A stretch of 64,000 bases of DNA from Chloracidobacterium sp. N (lineage in GTDB: Bacteria; Acidobacteriota; Blastocatellia; Chloracidobacteriales; Chloracidobacteriaceae). The stretch is taken from contig NZ_CP072642.1 in the NCBI RefSeq assembly GCF_018304765.1, forward strand, positions 2,075,819-2,139,818, written 5' to 3'. Of the stretch, positions 1 through 8,443 are shown piece after piece; positions within the stretch are counted from its first letter, which is position 1; every line of letters starts with the position of its first letter. The notes under the pieces are model-generated. The model was given only the letters and a program-made list of their open reading frames with translations, did not search any database and was not told the origin of the DNA. The position numbers were made by a program, and so were the translations under genes.

Positions 1-1
1 C

Positions 2-145
2 CGGACAGCCGTCAAGGTCAGCTTCGCCACGGACAAGCCAGCCAAACCGGAAGCGGAAGCCTCCCCGGCTCCACCACTTTCCATTGCCTACAAGCCAAAC
101 GGGGCAACGGACACCACGCCCGAACTGGCCAACGCCAACTCCTGA
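2..145 (+). CDS. C-terminal tail of an unknown protein (partial)
   Basis: An open frame enters from the left edge and ends in TGA at 143-145, giving 47 residues (RTAVKVSFATDK at the start, ELANANS at the end). The tail is rich in Ala, Pro, Lys and Glu and looks like a disordered C-terminus. The start lies outside the window. A terminator-like hairpin follows about 90 bases downstream, which supports a real gene end. The family cannot be recognised from so short a piece; reading the frame as coding is an inference. Confidence 0.5.
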   Translation, partial: RTAVKVSFATDKPAKPEAEASPAPPLSIAYKPNGATDTTPELANANS

Positions 146-230
146 GCGCCAGCCGGCACGCCTCGGACAAGCCCGGCTGAACCCTTGCATCGGTGAATGG
201 CTCGGCCCTGTTCCCTGCCGGGAGGCGATC

Positions 231-256
231 AAGTGACGGACACCATCCGTCATTTT
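231..256 (+). terminator. Rho-independent terminator candidate
   Basis: Seven-base perfect arms TGACGGA (234-240) and TCCGTCA (246-252) enclose a five-base loop and are followed by TTTT. The stem can be extended by a G-U and two A-U pairs. It lies between the partial gene ending at 145 and ispH, in the orientation to stop the upstream transcript. The rest of 146-370 holds nothing I can name. Confidence 0.5.
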
Positions 257-370
257 GGCTTGGCGGCTGTGGCATGTGGCGATTAGATTTCCTTTTACGT
301 CGTGACCGCTGGCGCGATCGCGTCGGTCTTGCCCCCAAGCCATCCTGCAAGACGAGGGCACTCGGTCAAC

Positions 371-1597
371 ATGGCCAGTCAGGTTGCGCTCACGCTTCCC
401 GAAAGCGTCCACACGCGGTCACGTTTATTCGTCCAGTCCAGCACCCGTCAAACTGTCGCGCACCACTTCGGCAGCGCGATTGTCGAAGCCGTTCGTCAGC
501 AGGATTACACCTGCCGGGCCGGCCGCCTCACCCTCCACCTGGCGCGTGAGTTTGGCTTCTGCTACGGCGTGGACGATGCCCTTGAGCTGGCTTACGAGGC
601 ACGGCGTCGGTTCCACGACCGAAAGATTTATCTGGCCGGGGAAATCATCCACAATCCGATGGTCAACGGGCAGCTTGCCGCCGTCGGAATTCACCCGCTC
701 GACGGGTTGGCCCACCTCACCCCCCAGGATGTCGTCATCATTCCGGCCTTTGGCTTACCTACCCCGGAGTTGTCCCGGCTGCGCCAGACGGGCTGCACCC
801 TCATTGACACCACGTGCGGTTCGGTCGTTCACGTGTGGAAACGGGTGGAACGCTACGCGCGCGACGGTTTCACCACCGTCATTCACGGGAAATACGACCA
901 CGAAGAAACCGCAGCAACCCGCTCGCAGGTACTGGCGGTGCCTGGTGGACGCTATGTTGTCGTCCGTGACCTGTCAGAAGCAGAGCGTCTGGCCGATGTC
1001 ATCAGTGGACTGCAACCGGTGGACATGTTGCACGACTTCTTCGCCCGGTTCGCCTCGCCCGGCTTTGACCCCCGGCGTGACCTGGAAAAGATCGGTCTGG
1101 CCAACCAGACCACCATGCTGGCGAGCGAGTCCCTGGCGATTGCCGAGCGCCTGCGCGCGGCCATGGCCGTACGGTACGGCGAAGATGAAGTGCCGTTCCG
1201 TTTCCGGTCCTTCGACACAATTTGCAGCGCCACGCAGGTTCGGCAGGATGCCGTGGCGCAGTTGCTGGCGCACGGCCCCGACCTGATGCTCGTTGTCGGC
1301 GGCTACAACAGCAGCAACACCGGCCACCTCTGCGAAATGGCTTCGGCGGTCTGCCCGACCTACCACATTACGGGGGCGGACTGTCTGGTGTCGGCCGAAC
1401 GCATCCGCCACAAGCCGGCTTTCCAGACCGGTGAAGTTGAGTCCCGACACTGGCTACCTGCCGGCAAGCTCACCATCGGGTTGACCTCCGGCGCCTCCAC
1501 ACCCGACCGCATCCTTGGGGAAGTGATGGCACGGCTCATTGACGTGGCCGGCGAGTCCCTTCCCCCGGAATGGTCTGTTCGGGCCGGCGGAGCGTAA
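371..1597 (+). CDS. ispH: 4-hydroxy-3-methylbut-2-enyl diphosphate reductase
   Basis: This is the last enzyme of the MEP isoprenoid pathway; it reduces HMBPP to IPP and DMAPP with a 4Fe-4S cluster. The three cluster cysteines are visible in GFCYGVD, DTTCGS and DTICSA, together with IHNPMVN and HGKYDHEET. The HGKYxHEET motif and a length of 408 residues match the long cyanobacterial/plant-type branch rather than the roughly 310-residue E. coli form. The second cysteine motif reads TCG where TCP is common. ATG 371 (MASQVALT) is chosen; the frame is open upstream to 302 but that part looks non-coding. It converges on the Fe-S oxidoreductase gene with only 14 bases between stops. Confidence 0.93.
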   Translation: MASQVALTLPESVHTRSRLFVQSSTRQTVAHHFGSAIVEAVRQQDYTCRAGRLTLHLAREFGFCYGVDDALELAYEARRRFHDRKIYLAGEIIHNPMVNGQLAAVGIHPLDGLAHLTPQDVVIIPAFGLPTPELSRLRQTGCTLIDTTCGSVVHVWKRVERYARDGFTTVIHGKYDHEETAATRSQVLAVPGGRYVVVRDLSEAERLADVISGLQPVDMLHDFFARFASPGFDPRRDLEKIGLANQTTMLASESLAIAERLRAAMAVRYGEDEVPFRFRSFDTICSATQVRQDAVAQLLAHGPDLMLVVGGYNSSNTGHLCEMASAVCPTYHITGADCLVSAERIRHKPAFQTGEVESRHWLPAGKLTIGLTSGASTPDRILGEVMARLIDVAGESLPPEWSVRAGGA

Positions 1598-1611
1598 AAA
1601 CCGCTTACGCG

Positions 1612-3690
1612 CTACCTGTCGCCACCCGTTGCCTGATCGAGCAGTTCGGCGATGTCAAAGGCTTTGACCCGCTCTTCGTTGTGGGCTTTGAGGCCGTCGG
1701 TCAGCATCGTCAGGCAGAAGGGACAGGCGGCCGCGATCATATCGGGCTTGGTTTCGAGCGCCTGGCGCGTCCGTTCGACGTTGACACGCGGGGCCGCTTC
1801 TTCCATCCACATGCGCGCACCGCCCGCGCCACAGCACATGCCCTTGTCGCGGGAGCGCTCCATTTCGGTCAGTTTCGTGCCGATTTGGACGAGCACCTGG
1901 CGCGGCTCCTCATAGACACCATTCGACCGTCCCAAGTAACAGGAATCGTGATAGACCGCTGTGGCTTCAATCTTCTGCGTGGGCGTGATGCGCCCGTCGG
2001 CCACGAGTTTCGACAGGTACTGGCTGTGATGCATGACCTCGAACGTGCCGCCAAACTGTGACCATTCATTCTTGATGGCGTTGAAGCAGTGTGGACAGGA
2101 CGTGAGCACCGTCTTGAAACGAGGCTTGTAGTTGTTCAGTGTTTCGACGTTTTCCTGAATGAGCATCTGGGCCAGGTACTCATTGCCGGCACGGCGGGCC
2201 GGATCGCCGGTACATTTCTCCTCCTTGCCGAGAATGGCAAAGGAAATCCCGGCCTTTTTGAGCAGGCGCGCCACAGACTGGACGACCTTGCGGTAGCGAT
2301 CATCGTACGACCCGGCGCAACCCACCCAGAACAGCACTTCGACCTGTTTCTGGTCGGCTTCGATCATGGACATCAGTGGTATTTCCAGTCCTTCGGCCCA
2401 GTCGGCGCGCCCGTCATGGCTGAAAGCCCACGGCGAGTATTTGTTTTCGAGGTTTGTAAACAGCGTGTTCAGTTCGCTGGGGAAGTCGGCTTCCTGCAGG
2501 ACGAGGTTGCGGCGCATATCCACAATCGTGGGCACGTGCTCGATGCTGACCGGGCACTCCTGCATGCAGGCCTGGCAGGTCGTACAGGCCCAGAGTTCTT
2601 CGGGTGTGATGAACCGTTCGCTGATGATTTTCTGCGCCAGTACGTCTTTGACATGTTCGGGCAGTTCCCCGTTGCCATTGCCGTGGCCGTTGGCCGCAAT
2701 GCCTTTGGTGAACGTCCCCAGCTTGCCGATGGTCAGCTCGCCCTTTTCCTCGATGCGGTGGCGGATGTCCATCATGATCTTGCGCGGCGACAGTGGCTTG
2801 CCCGTGTTGTTGGCCGGACACACGGACGTGCAGCGCCCGCACTCCGTACAGGTGTAGCTGTCAAACAACTGCTTCCAGGTGAGGTGTTCGATGTCCGAAG
2901 CGCCGAAGGTTTCGATGTCCTCGGCTTCGAGGTCCATTTTGGGTAGTACGCCTGACGATTGATGTGAGGCGAAAAAGACATTCGGCAGGGAGGCAATGAC
3001 GTGCAGGTGCTTTGAGAACGGCAGATAGTTGAGAAACACGAAGAGCACGACGGCATGCCCCCACCACGCGGCTTCAAACAGCAGTTCGTTCTGGTTTCCA
3101 CCCAGGTAAAGTCCGACGACATCCGAAATCGGACGGAAGCCGAAAATGACGCTGTTGGTGGCCGGATGCGTGCCGTTGGCGATGAACATCGTCACCATCA
3201 GGGCAATGATCATGAGTAGGATGATGGTGGCATCCAGCCGGCTGGCCGGGGTCATCTCGCGCCCGGAAAACCGCTTGGGCTTGGTGACGTAGCGGCGGAA
3301 CAGGAAGGTCACAGAAGCGACGAGGACGAGCACGCCAAAGATGTCCTGCAAACAGGTCAGGACGCCATAGCCGGGCAGAAAGTACAGTGAAGCCTGCGGA
3401 TGGAAGCCTTCCAGCACGACCTCGAAGGAAGCCAGCGTCAGGATGCAGAAGCCCCAGAAGACGGCGACGTGGAGCGCGCCGGCCCACCAGTGGCGCATGA
3501 TTTTGGTCTGGGCAAACCCGATGACGAGCAGGTCCCAGAGCCGACGGGGCAGATTGTCAAAGCGGTTTTCCGGCTTGCCGACCCGGATGTATTCGATGAG
3601 CCGCCAGGCATTGAACAGGAAGTAGCCGACGGCGGCGAAGAACAACACGATGAAGATGGCGTTTTTGATGGTCATGGCGAAAGCGCGCAT
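1612..3690 (-). CDS. fadF: FadF-type membrane Fe-S oxidoreductase (HdrD-like CCG protein)
   Basis: A 692-residue protein with about six N-terminal membrane helices (NarI-like, residues 10-240), two 4Fe-4S motifs (CTECGRCTSVCP near 280 and CTTCQACMQECP near 367), and two Cys-rich CCG domains (VGCAGSYDD near 455, MCCGAGGARMW near 620). This layout matches the Bacillus FadF/YwjF group, thought to pass electrons from acyl-CoA dehydrogenase/ETF to the quinone pool. A perfect FadR-like operator lies just before the start, which supports a fatty-acid oxidation role. The start may be ATG 3690 or ATG 3675 (MTIKNAIF); a GGAG is too close to the first and rather far from the second. No acd or etf gene is adjacent. 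Confidence 0.85.
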   Translation of the reverse strand: MRAFAMTIKNAIFIVLFFAAVGYFLFNAWRLIEYIRVGKPENRFDNLPRRLWDLLVIGFAQTKIMRHWWAGALHVAVFWGFCILTLASFEVVLEGFHPQASLYFLPGYGVLTCLQDIFGVLVLVASVTFLFRRYVTKPKRFSGREMTPASRLDATIILLMIIALMVTMFIANGTHPATNSVIFGFRPISDVVGLYLGGNQNELLFEAAWWGHAVVLFVFLNYLPFSKHLHVIASLPNVFFASHQSSGVLPKMDLEAEDIETFGASDIEHLTWKQLFDSYTCTECGRCTSVCPANNTGKPLSPRKIMMDIRHRIEEKGELTIGKLGTFTKGIAANGHGNGNGELPEHVKDVLAQKIISERFITPEELWACTTCQACMQECPVSIEHVPTIVDMRRNLVLQEADFPSELNTLFTNLENKYSPWAFSHDGRADWAEGLEIPLMSMIEADQKQVEVLFWVGCAGSYDDRYRKVVQSVARLLKKAGISFAILGKEEKCTGDPARRAGNEYLAQMLIQENVETLNNYKPRFKTVLTSCPHCFNAIKNEWSQFGGTFEVMHHSQYLSKLVADGRITPTQKIEATAVYHDSCYLGRSNGVYEEPRQVLVQIGTKLTEMERSRDKGMCCGAGGARMWMEEAAPRVNVERTRQALETKPDMIAAACPFCLTMLTDGLKAHNEERVKAFDIAELLDQATGGDR

Positions 3691-3698
3691 TCTCCAGT

Positions 3699-3720
3699 AA
3701 TGAATGACGGTTCATTCATT
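3699..3720 (-). promoter_or_regulatory. FadR-like (TetR-family) operator
   Basis: A perfect inverted repeat has nine-base arms AATGAATGA and TCATTCATT around CGGT. The inner part, TGAATGA-N4-TCATTCA, has the form of the Bacillus FadR (YsiA) operator as I know it. It sits 8 bases upstream of the 3690 start of the FadF-type gene, where a bound repressor would block transcription or early elongation. No tetR-family gene is in the window. The symmetry is read from sequence; the identity of the regulator is inference. Confidence 0.65.
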
Positions 3721-3793
3721 CTCCCTGCCACAACCCTGCCCGGCGGGGCGGACCGGGGAGGACCAGCAGGTACGTGGAGGTGAGGTGGAATGT

Positions 3794-3815
3794 CGGCTGA
3801 AGCTGCCTTCAGCCG
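3794..3815. repeat. Perfect hairpin in the fadF / restriction-island intergenic region
   Basis: Arms CGGCTGAAG and CTTCAGCCG (9 bases) flank the loop CTGC, with no T tract on either side. It lies in the 381-base gap between fadF and the methyltransferase gene. The gap otherwise contains the FadR-like operator near 3700 and the methyltransferase promoter near 4011-4040. The role of the hairpin is unknown; it may be a structured leader or a transcription end. Confidence 0.35.
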
Positions 3816-4010
3816 GTGGAGCGTATCCAGCCTAACACTCTCCGGCTCGGTTGTCTTGTCGAACTGCTGGAAAATTTCCGAAACATCGCCACCCATCACG
3901 CCTGCCTGGATTATCTCCGGCTGCAGGTAACACCTCTTTGGGACAAGTGTTTGCTGCCCGATTGTATGTGAGCGGCTTTGCCGACTGAGACGGGTGAACA
4001 AAAGCTTCAC

Positions 4011-4040
4011 TTGACGGGCAATGACCCGATACGTATAGTC
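4011..4040 (+). promoter_or_regulatory. Sigma-70-type promoter of the methyltransferase gene with an overlapping C-box
   Basis: TTGACG (4011-4016) and TATAGT (4034-4039) are separated by exactly 17 bases, with the ATG 32 bases after the -10. The -10 is embedded in GATACGTATAGTC (4028-4040), which differs at one base from GATACCTATAGTC in the controller-gene promoter. A controller protein bound here would cover the -10 and repress the methyltransferase, as is known for Esp1396I-type systems. Confidence 0.7.
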
Positions 4041-4071
4041 ATCAAACGCCGCAGGGGTTCACAGGTTTCTG

Positions 4072-4839
4072 ATGACGGCCAGGAAAAAGCGTAAATCGCC
4101 GGACGGCACACCTACCAACGATCTCGTTTTCAGTGCATACGTCGGCACAAACGACGAGGTATTCCCGTTTGTCCTTTCTCTCTATGTTGAGCCTGGCAGC
4201 ACTGTCGCTGACGTAACCTATGGGAAGGGGGTTTTCTGGCGAAATGTCCCTCCCGATGCGTACAAGCTCCTGGCGACTGACCTCCAGTCCGGGGTGGACT
4301 GTCGAAGCCTCCCATACCAGGATGGGTCTATTGACTGCGTTGTTTTCGACCCACCGTACATGCACACGCCCGGCGGGACAGCGCATGTTGACCATCAAAA
4401 CTACGAGGGTTACTACAAGAACAATCTCACCAGGTCAGAGAAGAAGTACCACGAGGCAGTCCTTGACCTCTACTTCAAAGCAGCCCGCGAGGCGTGGCGG
4501 GTTCTAAGGGAAGGTGGGACTTACGTGGTCAAGTGCCAGGACGAGGTATGTGCCAATCAGCAACGCCTGACCCACGTTGAGATCATCAACGAACTTCAAA
4601 GTTATGGCTTTGTTGTGGAAGACCTCTTTGTTGTCGTGCGCAACGGAAGACCGGGGGTAAGCCGCCTGCTGAAGCAGGCTCACGCAAGAAAAAACCACTC
4701 CTATTTCCTTGTGTTTCTCAAGCCCAAGGGCCGGAAGCGATGGGCGGGACTCAAGAACCGACTGCAGATCACGACCAACGGTACAGGGAAACCACGGCTG
4801 CCCCCTGCTAAGAATGAAGAATTTCCTCTCTTTCACTGA
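4072..4839 (+). CDS. Type II DNA methyltransferase (DPPY-motif)
   Basis: A 255-residue amino-methyltransferase predicted to protect host DNA at the site cut by the adjacent nuclease. The catalytic motif IV DPPYMH lies near residue 92. A glycine-containing SAM-loop candidate, [10 protein letters not shown], lies before it near 45, so the order resembles the gamma class although the motif is atypical. FLVFLKPKG lies near the C-terminus. The start ATG 4072 has AGG six bases upstream. Its 3' end overlaps the convergent nuclease gene by 32 bases. Base composition is visibly less GC-rich than the flanking genes, which suggests acquisition by transfer. Whether it makes m6A or m4C cannot be decided from the sequence. 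Confidence 0.8.
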   Translation: MTARKKRKSPDGTPTNDLVFSAYVGTNDEVFPFVLSLYVEPGSTVADVTYGKGVFWRNVPPDAYKLLATDLQSGVDCRSLPYQDGSIDCVVFDPPYMHTPGGTAHVDHQNYEGYYKNNLTRSEKKYHEAVLDLYFKAAREAWRVLREGGTYVVKCQDEVCANQQRLTHVEIINELQSYGFVVEDLFVVVRNGRPGVSRLLKQAHARKNHSYFLVFLKPKGRKRWAGLKNRLQITTNGTGKPRLPPAKNEEFPLFH

Positions 4840-5665
4840 AAAACTCCCCGAACTGTTTGATGGATATCAGGTTCGGGAATTGCTGCATCAGCTTTTGGTA
4901 TCGGACAGGAATATCAAAGTAGTAGATGCGGTCCATGCGGGCGAGCAAACTCTGATAGACCAGCCATTGGTCAGGCACACATATCTCAACAACTTTCAGG
5001 GACCGCGAGTCAAGTTTCGTCTCAGAAAATAGCACCATTATTCCTTGGTACGCATGGCTCCTATAGGCTTCATTGAGAAGCCGCTGGTGCGCCCACGCCT
5101 GGACTACCCGCTCCCTGGAAGACATCTTCACCGGCAGGTGCACTTTCTTCCTGCCGATGTCCATCAAAAAGTCCATGGTCATCAGAACATCCCGCCCGTG
5201 AACGGGCAATCTGGCGCGCTTTGTCGGATTTACACTTACGGCTCGAGCGAAAAGATGTCCTACGTAGCACTCAAAGAATGTCGCCGGACCTTTTTTGTTC
5301 TGGCGGTCAAATATCTCCAGCGCCAGGCATGGTGCAAGCGCCACGGTGTAGGTCAATTGCCCAAACTCCACGGTGGTGATGGTTTCCGCCTGCCACCTCT
5401 CCCACAGCCGGGATACGGCGTCAGGACAGAGTAGAAAGAATTCCTTGTTCGCGGGACGTGCGACGATGTTGTCCTTCCTGAAGCTGAAATACTTCTTTTC
5501 GGGAACACAGGAGACAAGATTAGTCTGCTGGCATTCGTTTACGAGGAATGTCAGCGACTTGAGCGCAAGCTGCAATATCGCGCATCCAGCAGCGTTGCTC
5601 TTCAAATCAACGCGGCACTGCTGCTTTACTTCGCCATAAGCTTCCTTGATCAAATCTTCCGTCAT
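4808..5665 (-). CDS. Type II restriction endonuclease (predicted)
   Basis: A 285-residue protein placed between the methyltransferase and the controller gene, as expected for the cleavage subunit. The central stretch [20 protein letters not shown] followed by [12 protein letters not shown] could hold a PD-(D/E)XK-like active site (Asp in MDFLMD, Lys in LPVKMS), but the motif is not canonical. The family is inferred mainly from context. ATG 5665 begins four bases after the controller stop; a GTG at 5680 overlapping the controller gene is the alternative. The two would be co-transcribed from the C-box promoter. The recognition site is unknown. Confidence 0.65.
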   Translation of the reverse strand: MTEDLIKEAYGEVKQQCRVDLKSNAAGCAILQLALKSLTFLVNECQQTNLVSCVPEKKYFSFRKDNIVARPANKEFFLLCPDAVSRLWERWQAETITTVEFGQLTYTVALAPCLALEIFDRQNKKGPATFFECYVGHLFARAVSVNPTKRARLPVHGRDVLMTMDFLMDIGRKKVHLPVKMSSRERVVQAWAHQRLLNEAYRSHAYQGIMVLFSETKLDSRSLKVVEICVPDQWLVYQSLLARMDRIYYFDIPVRYQKLMQQFPNLISIKQFGEFFSEREEILHS

Positions 5666-5669
5666 GTCT

Positions 5670-5891
5670 TTAGAGTCCACGCATCAATTCTGAGAGGGAT
5701 ATATCCAAGGCTTTCGCAATGTTCTCGATATTGCGAAGGGCGAGGTTCCGTTCGCCGCGCTCAATACCGCCAACGTAGGTCCGGTCCAAACCACACTTGG
5801 CCGCAAAAGACTCCTGTGAGTAGCCTTTGCTCAAGCGCAACTCCCGGACCCGGGATCCAAACCGAACGAGAATATCCTGCCGACGTTCCAT
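5670..5891 (-). CDS. Restriction-modification controller protein (XRE-family HTH)
   Basis: A 73-residue single-domain HTH protein: [36 protein letters not shown], then [17 protein letters not shown]. Size and sequence match C proteins, which bind as dimers to C-boxes, first activating and later repressing their own promoter and that of the nuclease. ATG 5891 (MERRQD) is preferred over a TTG at 5903. The C-box pair lies 23-51 bases upstream of the ATG. It is followed directly by the nuclease gene. Confidence 0.85.
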   Translation of the reverse strand: MERRQDILVRFGSRVRELRLSKGYSQESFAAKCGLDRTYVGGIERGERNLALRNIENIAKALDISLSELMRGL

Positions 5892-5913
5892 GCTCCGACT
5901 CAACCAAAGCTGC

Positions 5914-5942
5914 TGTCTATAGGGCTACGGACTATAGGTATC
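5914..5942 (-). promoter_or_regulatory. Tandem C-boxes and promoter of the controller/nuclease operon
   Basis: On the minus strand there are two sites, GATACCTATAGTC (5930-5942) and a weaker GCCCTATAGACAG downstream, with the TATAG cores 15 bases apart, the spacing I know from C.Esp1396I operators; the shared core TATAGTCCGT is also like that system. A possible -35 TTTGAT and -10 TATAGA (18-base spacer) overlap the two sites, so the upstream one could serve activation and the downstream one repression. Confidence 0.7.
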
Positions 5943-5977
5943 AAACCTGCGCACGGGCTGTCCTGCCGGGAACCGCG

Positions 5978-8374
5978 TCAGGTTTTGGCGGACAGCAGGA
6001 GATACAGCCCGCCGCTGCCGAACAACAGGTTCGGCCCCCAGGCCGCCCAGAACAGCGGCAGCAGGCGATAGTAACCGAGTTGCTCAAACAGGTTGACCGT
6101 CCCCCAGAACGCCACGGCCAGCCCAATACCGATGGCAATTCCCACCATGGCCCCGCGCCGCCCGACGGTAAGAGCAAAAGGAATGCCAACCAGCACCATG
6201 ATGAAGCAGGCCAGCGGAGCGGCAATTTTCACCTGAATAGCCCTTTGCAGGTTTTCGACATCCAGCCCCTGCGCGGTGAGTTCCGCCACCTGTTGCTGCA
6301 ACTGGCCGATACTCATTTTGGCGATGTCCGTCGTGCTTTGCCGGAAGTAATCCGGCGTTTCTGCCAGTTTGAGGCGCAGTTCGCCGATGGGCTGGCGCCG
6401 GGTTTCCAGCCCGTCGCCCGAAAACGTCCGGCGCCAGCCATTGGTCAGTACCCACTCTTCGGTTACGGCGTCCCACCGGGCTTTGGCCGCATAGGTACGT
6501 GACATCAGCCGGGCCGTCGTGGGATGAAGTTCATACATGCCAAAACTCGTAAACTCGTTGCGCTCGGTGTCGAAGACGGCAAAGTTGAACATCCGGTGGT
6601 CGCGCCCGCGAAACCACTTGCGGTTTTTCTGATGGAAGGTCTGCGGCGGCAATGTCCCGCCGCGAATCTGGTAACGCAGGTAATCCTGACGCGGATTCGA
6701 GACAGGCAGGACGAGTTCCTGCAGGCCAGCCATCAGCAGCGCAGCCAGCCCGCCACCCAGAAACAGCGGCAGCGACAGCCGGTAAAGGCTCTGCCCGCTG
6801 GCATAGAGCACCACGAGCTGGGCGGATTTCGCCAGCAGCCCCAGGGTGACAAGCGTGGCCACCAGCACGGCAAAGGGCAGCATGTAGTTCAGGATTTGGG
6901 GCGTCAGAAACAGCAGATAGCCGGCGACAATCCCGAAACCGATGCGGTTCTGGACAATCGGGTTGATGAGTTCAAACAGCGTGAACACGTGGAAGATACC
7001 CACCAACCCAAGCAGGACGAGCAGAAAGGCCCCCACGGCCTCACGAAACATCATGCCGTCCACGATCCGGGGAAATCCCAATCGGATGCGGGGCGCCGGG
7101 AATGCCGTTGACCTTCCCACAACCAGCCAGTTCGGAAGGTTCGTGTCAGAAGTCCGGCGCCACAGCCGCCGCCCCACATAGAGGATCAGTTCCCAGACCC
7201 AACGCCCCCCTCGCCAGAACCAGTTCCAGACCGCCCAGCGCGAGACCCACTGCCCGATGCCACCCGACATCACGCCGGCCAATCCCAGAAACAGCAGGTT
7301 GGGCAACCAGACCGCCAGCGCGACGGGCAGTGCGCCACTGCGCGCTGCCCGCTCGCCCCCCAGCATCAGCAGGTAAAAGGCCAGCGCCAGCACGATGCCA
7401 ATGAACAACCCCCCGGACCGCCCACTCCGCAGGGTCGTCACCCCCAGCGCCACCCCAAAGAGTGCAAATATCAGGCAGGCCGCCGGCAGGGCCATCCGTT
7501 TGTGTATCTCCGTCGCCACGGCCCGCGCCTGAGCCGGGCCGTTGGGCTTGAAACGCCACAGGTCGGGAAAGGCAAGCAACTCCGGCCCCGGCGGCGGGGC
7601 CTGCAGGTCAGGATTGCCCTCTTCCTTGCCAAGCGCAAAACTGGCCGTCAGGCTGCCCGAAGCATTCACGAAGTAGCTTGTCATCTCGTCCGGCTGCCGC
7701 GATTCCTGGCCATAGACCCGCGCCTTTTCCAGCCGCAGCTCACTGTCCTGCAACGTCCTGCCGACGATGATCTGCCCGGACTCGGCCGAGTAGATTTTGG
7801 GTTCCTCGTTCGGCTGGGCAGAAGTCTCGGCAATGAAAATCCGCTGCCACTTCCCCTCCCCGTCGCTCCGGTCAACGTAGAGAATCTTGCCTGGCAGGTC
7901 TTCGGTGAACGTGCCGGGCTTGATGTAGGTCTCGATACTGCGCAGCAACAGCTCGGAGCGCGTTTTCTTGAGTTGGCTGAGGGAGTTGACGGCCGTCGGC
8001 AGCAGATACAAGGTGTTGTAGCCGGTGATGCATGTCACGACGATGCCGACCAGCAGCGTCGGACGCAACAGCGCCCAGCGTCCCACTCCGCCCGCCTGCA
8101 GGGCCACGATTTCACGGTCGCCGGACAACCGTCCCATGGCCATCGTGACGCCCACCAGAAACGCAACCGGCAGGGTGAAGATGACAATGCCGGGCAGCAG
8201 CGACAGAACAAGTTTGATAAGCGGCGTGCTCGACAGACCACGCCGGGCAAAGACGACGAACAGTTCCGAGAAACGTCCGGCCTCGTGAATGAAAATCACC
8301 GCCGTCAGCAGAAAAAAGACGGTGGCGACGTAAGGCAGAATTTCACGGATGAGATAGCGGTCGAGAAGCCGCAT
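5978..8374 (-). CDS. LptF-LptG fused lipopolysaccharide export permease
   Basis: A protein of about 798 residues carrying two YjgP/YjgQ permease units in one chain. The first begins MRLLDRYLIREILPYVA with helices at about 10-120 and 290-390. The second begins FPRIVDGMMFREAVGAFLL near 430 with helices to about 560 and again near 690-790, each with a periplasmic beta-jellyroll between. LptF and LptG are normally separate proteins of roughly 360 residues that pair in the inner membrane and extract LPS using LptB. The fusion would supply both halves. ATG 8374 is chosen; a GTG at 8392 is possible. The partner lptD is at 61.8 kb; lptB is not in the window. Confidence 0.88.
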   Translation of the reverse strand: MRLLDRYLIREILPYVATVFFLLTAVIFIHEAGRFSELFVVFARRGLSSTPLIKLVLSLLPGIVIFTLPVAFLVGVTMAMGRLSGDREIVALQAGGVGRWALLRPTLLVGIVVTCITGYNTLYLLPTAVNSLSQLKKTRSELLLRSIETYIKPGTFTEDLPGKILYVDRSDGEGKWQRIFIAETSAQPNEEPKIYSAESGQIIVGRTLQDSELRLEKARVYGQESRQPDEMTSYFVNASGSLTASFALGKEEGNPDLQAPPPGPELLAFPDLWRFKPNGPAQARAVATEIHKRMALPAACLIFALFGVALGVTTLRSGRSGGLFIGIVLALAFYLLMLGGERAARSGALPVALAVWLPNLLFLGLAGVMSGGIGQWVSRWAVWNWFWRGGRWVWELILYVGRRLWRRTSDTNLPNWLVVGRSTAFPAPRIRLGFPRIVDGMMFREAVGAFLLVLLGLVGIFHVFTLFELINPIVQNRIGFGIVAGYLLFLTPQILNYMLPFAVLVATLVTLGLLAKSAQLVVLYASGQSLYRLSLPLFLGGGLAALLMAGLQELVLPVSNPRQDYLRYQIRGGTLPPQTFHQKNRKWFRGRDHRMFNFAVFDTERNEFTSFGMYELHPTTARLMSRTYAAKARWDAVTEEWVLTNGWRRTFSGDGLETRRQPIGELRLKLAETPDYFRQSTTDIAKMSIGQLQQQVAELTAQGLDVENLQRAIQVKIAAPLACFIMVLVGIPFALTVGRRGAMVGIAIGIGLAVAFWGTVNLFEQLGYYRLLPLFWAAWGPNLLFGSGGLYLLLSAKT

Positions 8375-8384
8375 AGGGCGGGCA

Positions 8385-8437
8385 GAAAACACAACGGGGC
8401 TTCCACTCCGGCGGACGGCCGTGAGCGGAAGCCCCGT
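8385..8437 (-). terminator. Terminator-like hairpin after the GWxTD gene
   Basis: Eleven-base perfect arms (8427-8437 and 8394-8404, ACGGGGCTTCC on the + strand) enclose 22 bases. On the minus strand the hairpin is followed by TTGTGTTTTC, an imperfect U tract. It begins 7 bases after the stop of the GWxTD gene and ends before lptFG, so it could terminate or attenuate read-through. Confidence 0.55.
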
Positions 8438-8443
8438 TCCCGG

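Noticed and set aside
3672-4010. A 112-codon minus-strand frame upstream of fadF
   Set aside because: It crosses the FadR-like operator and the fadF start, has no ribosome site and no recognisable domain.
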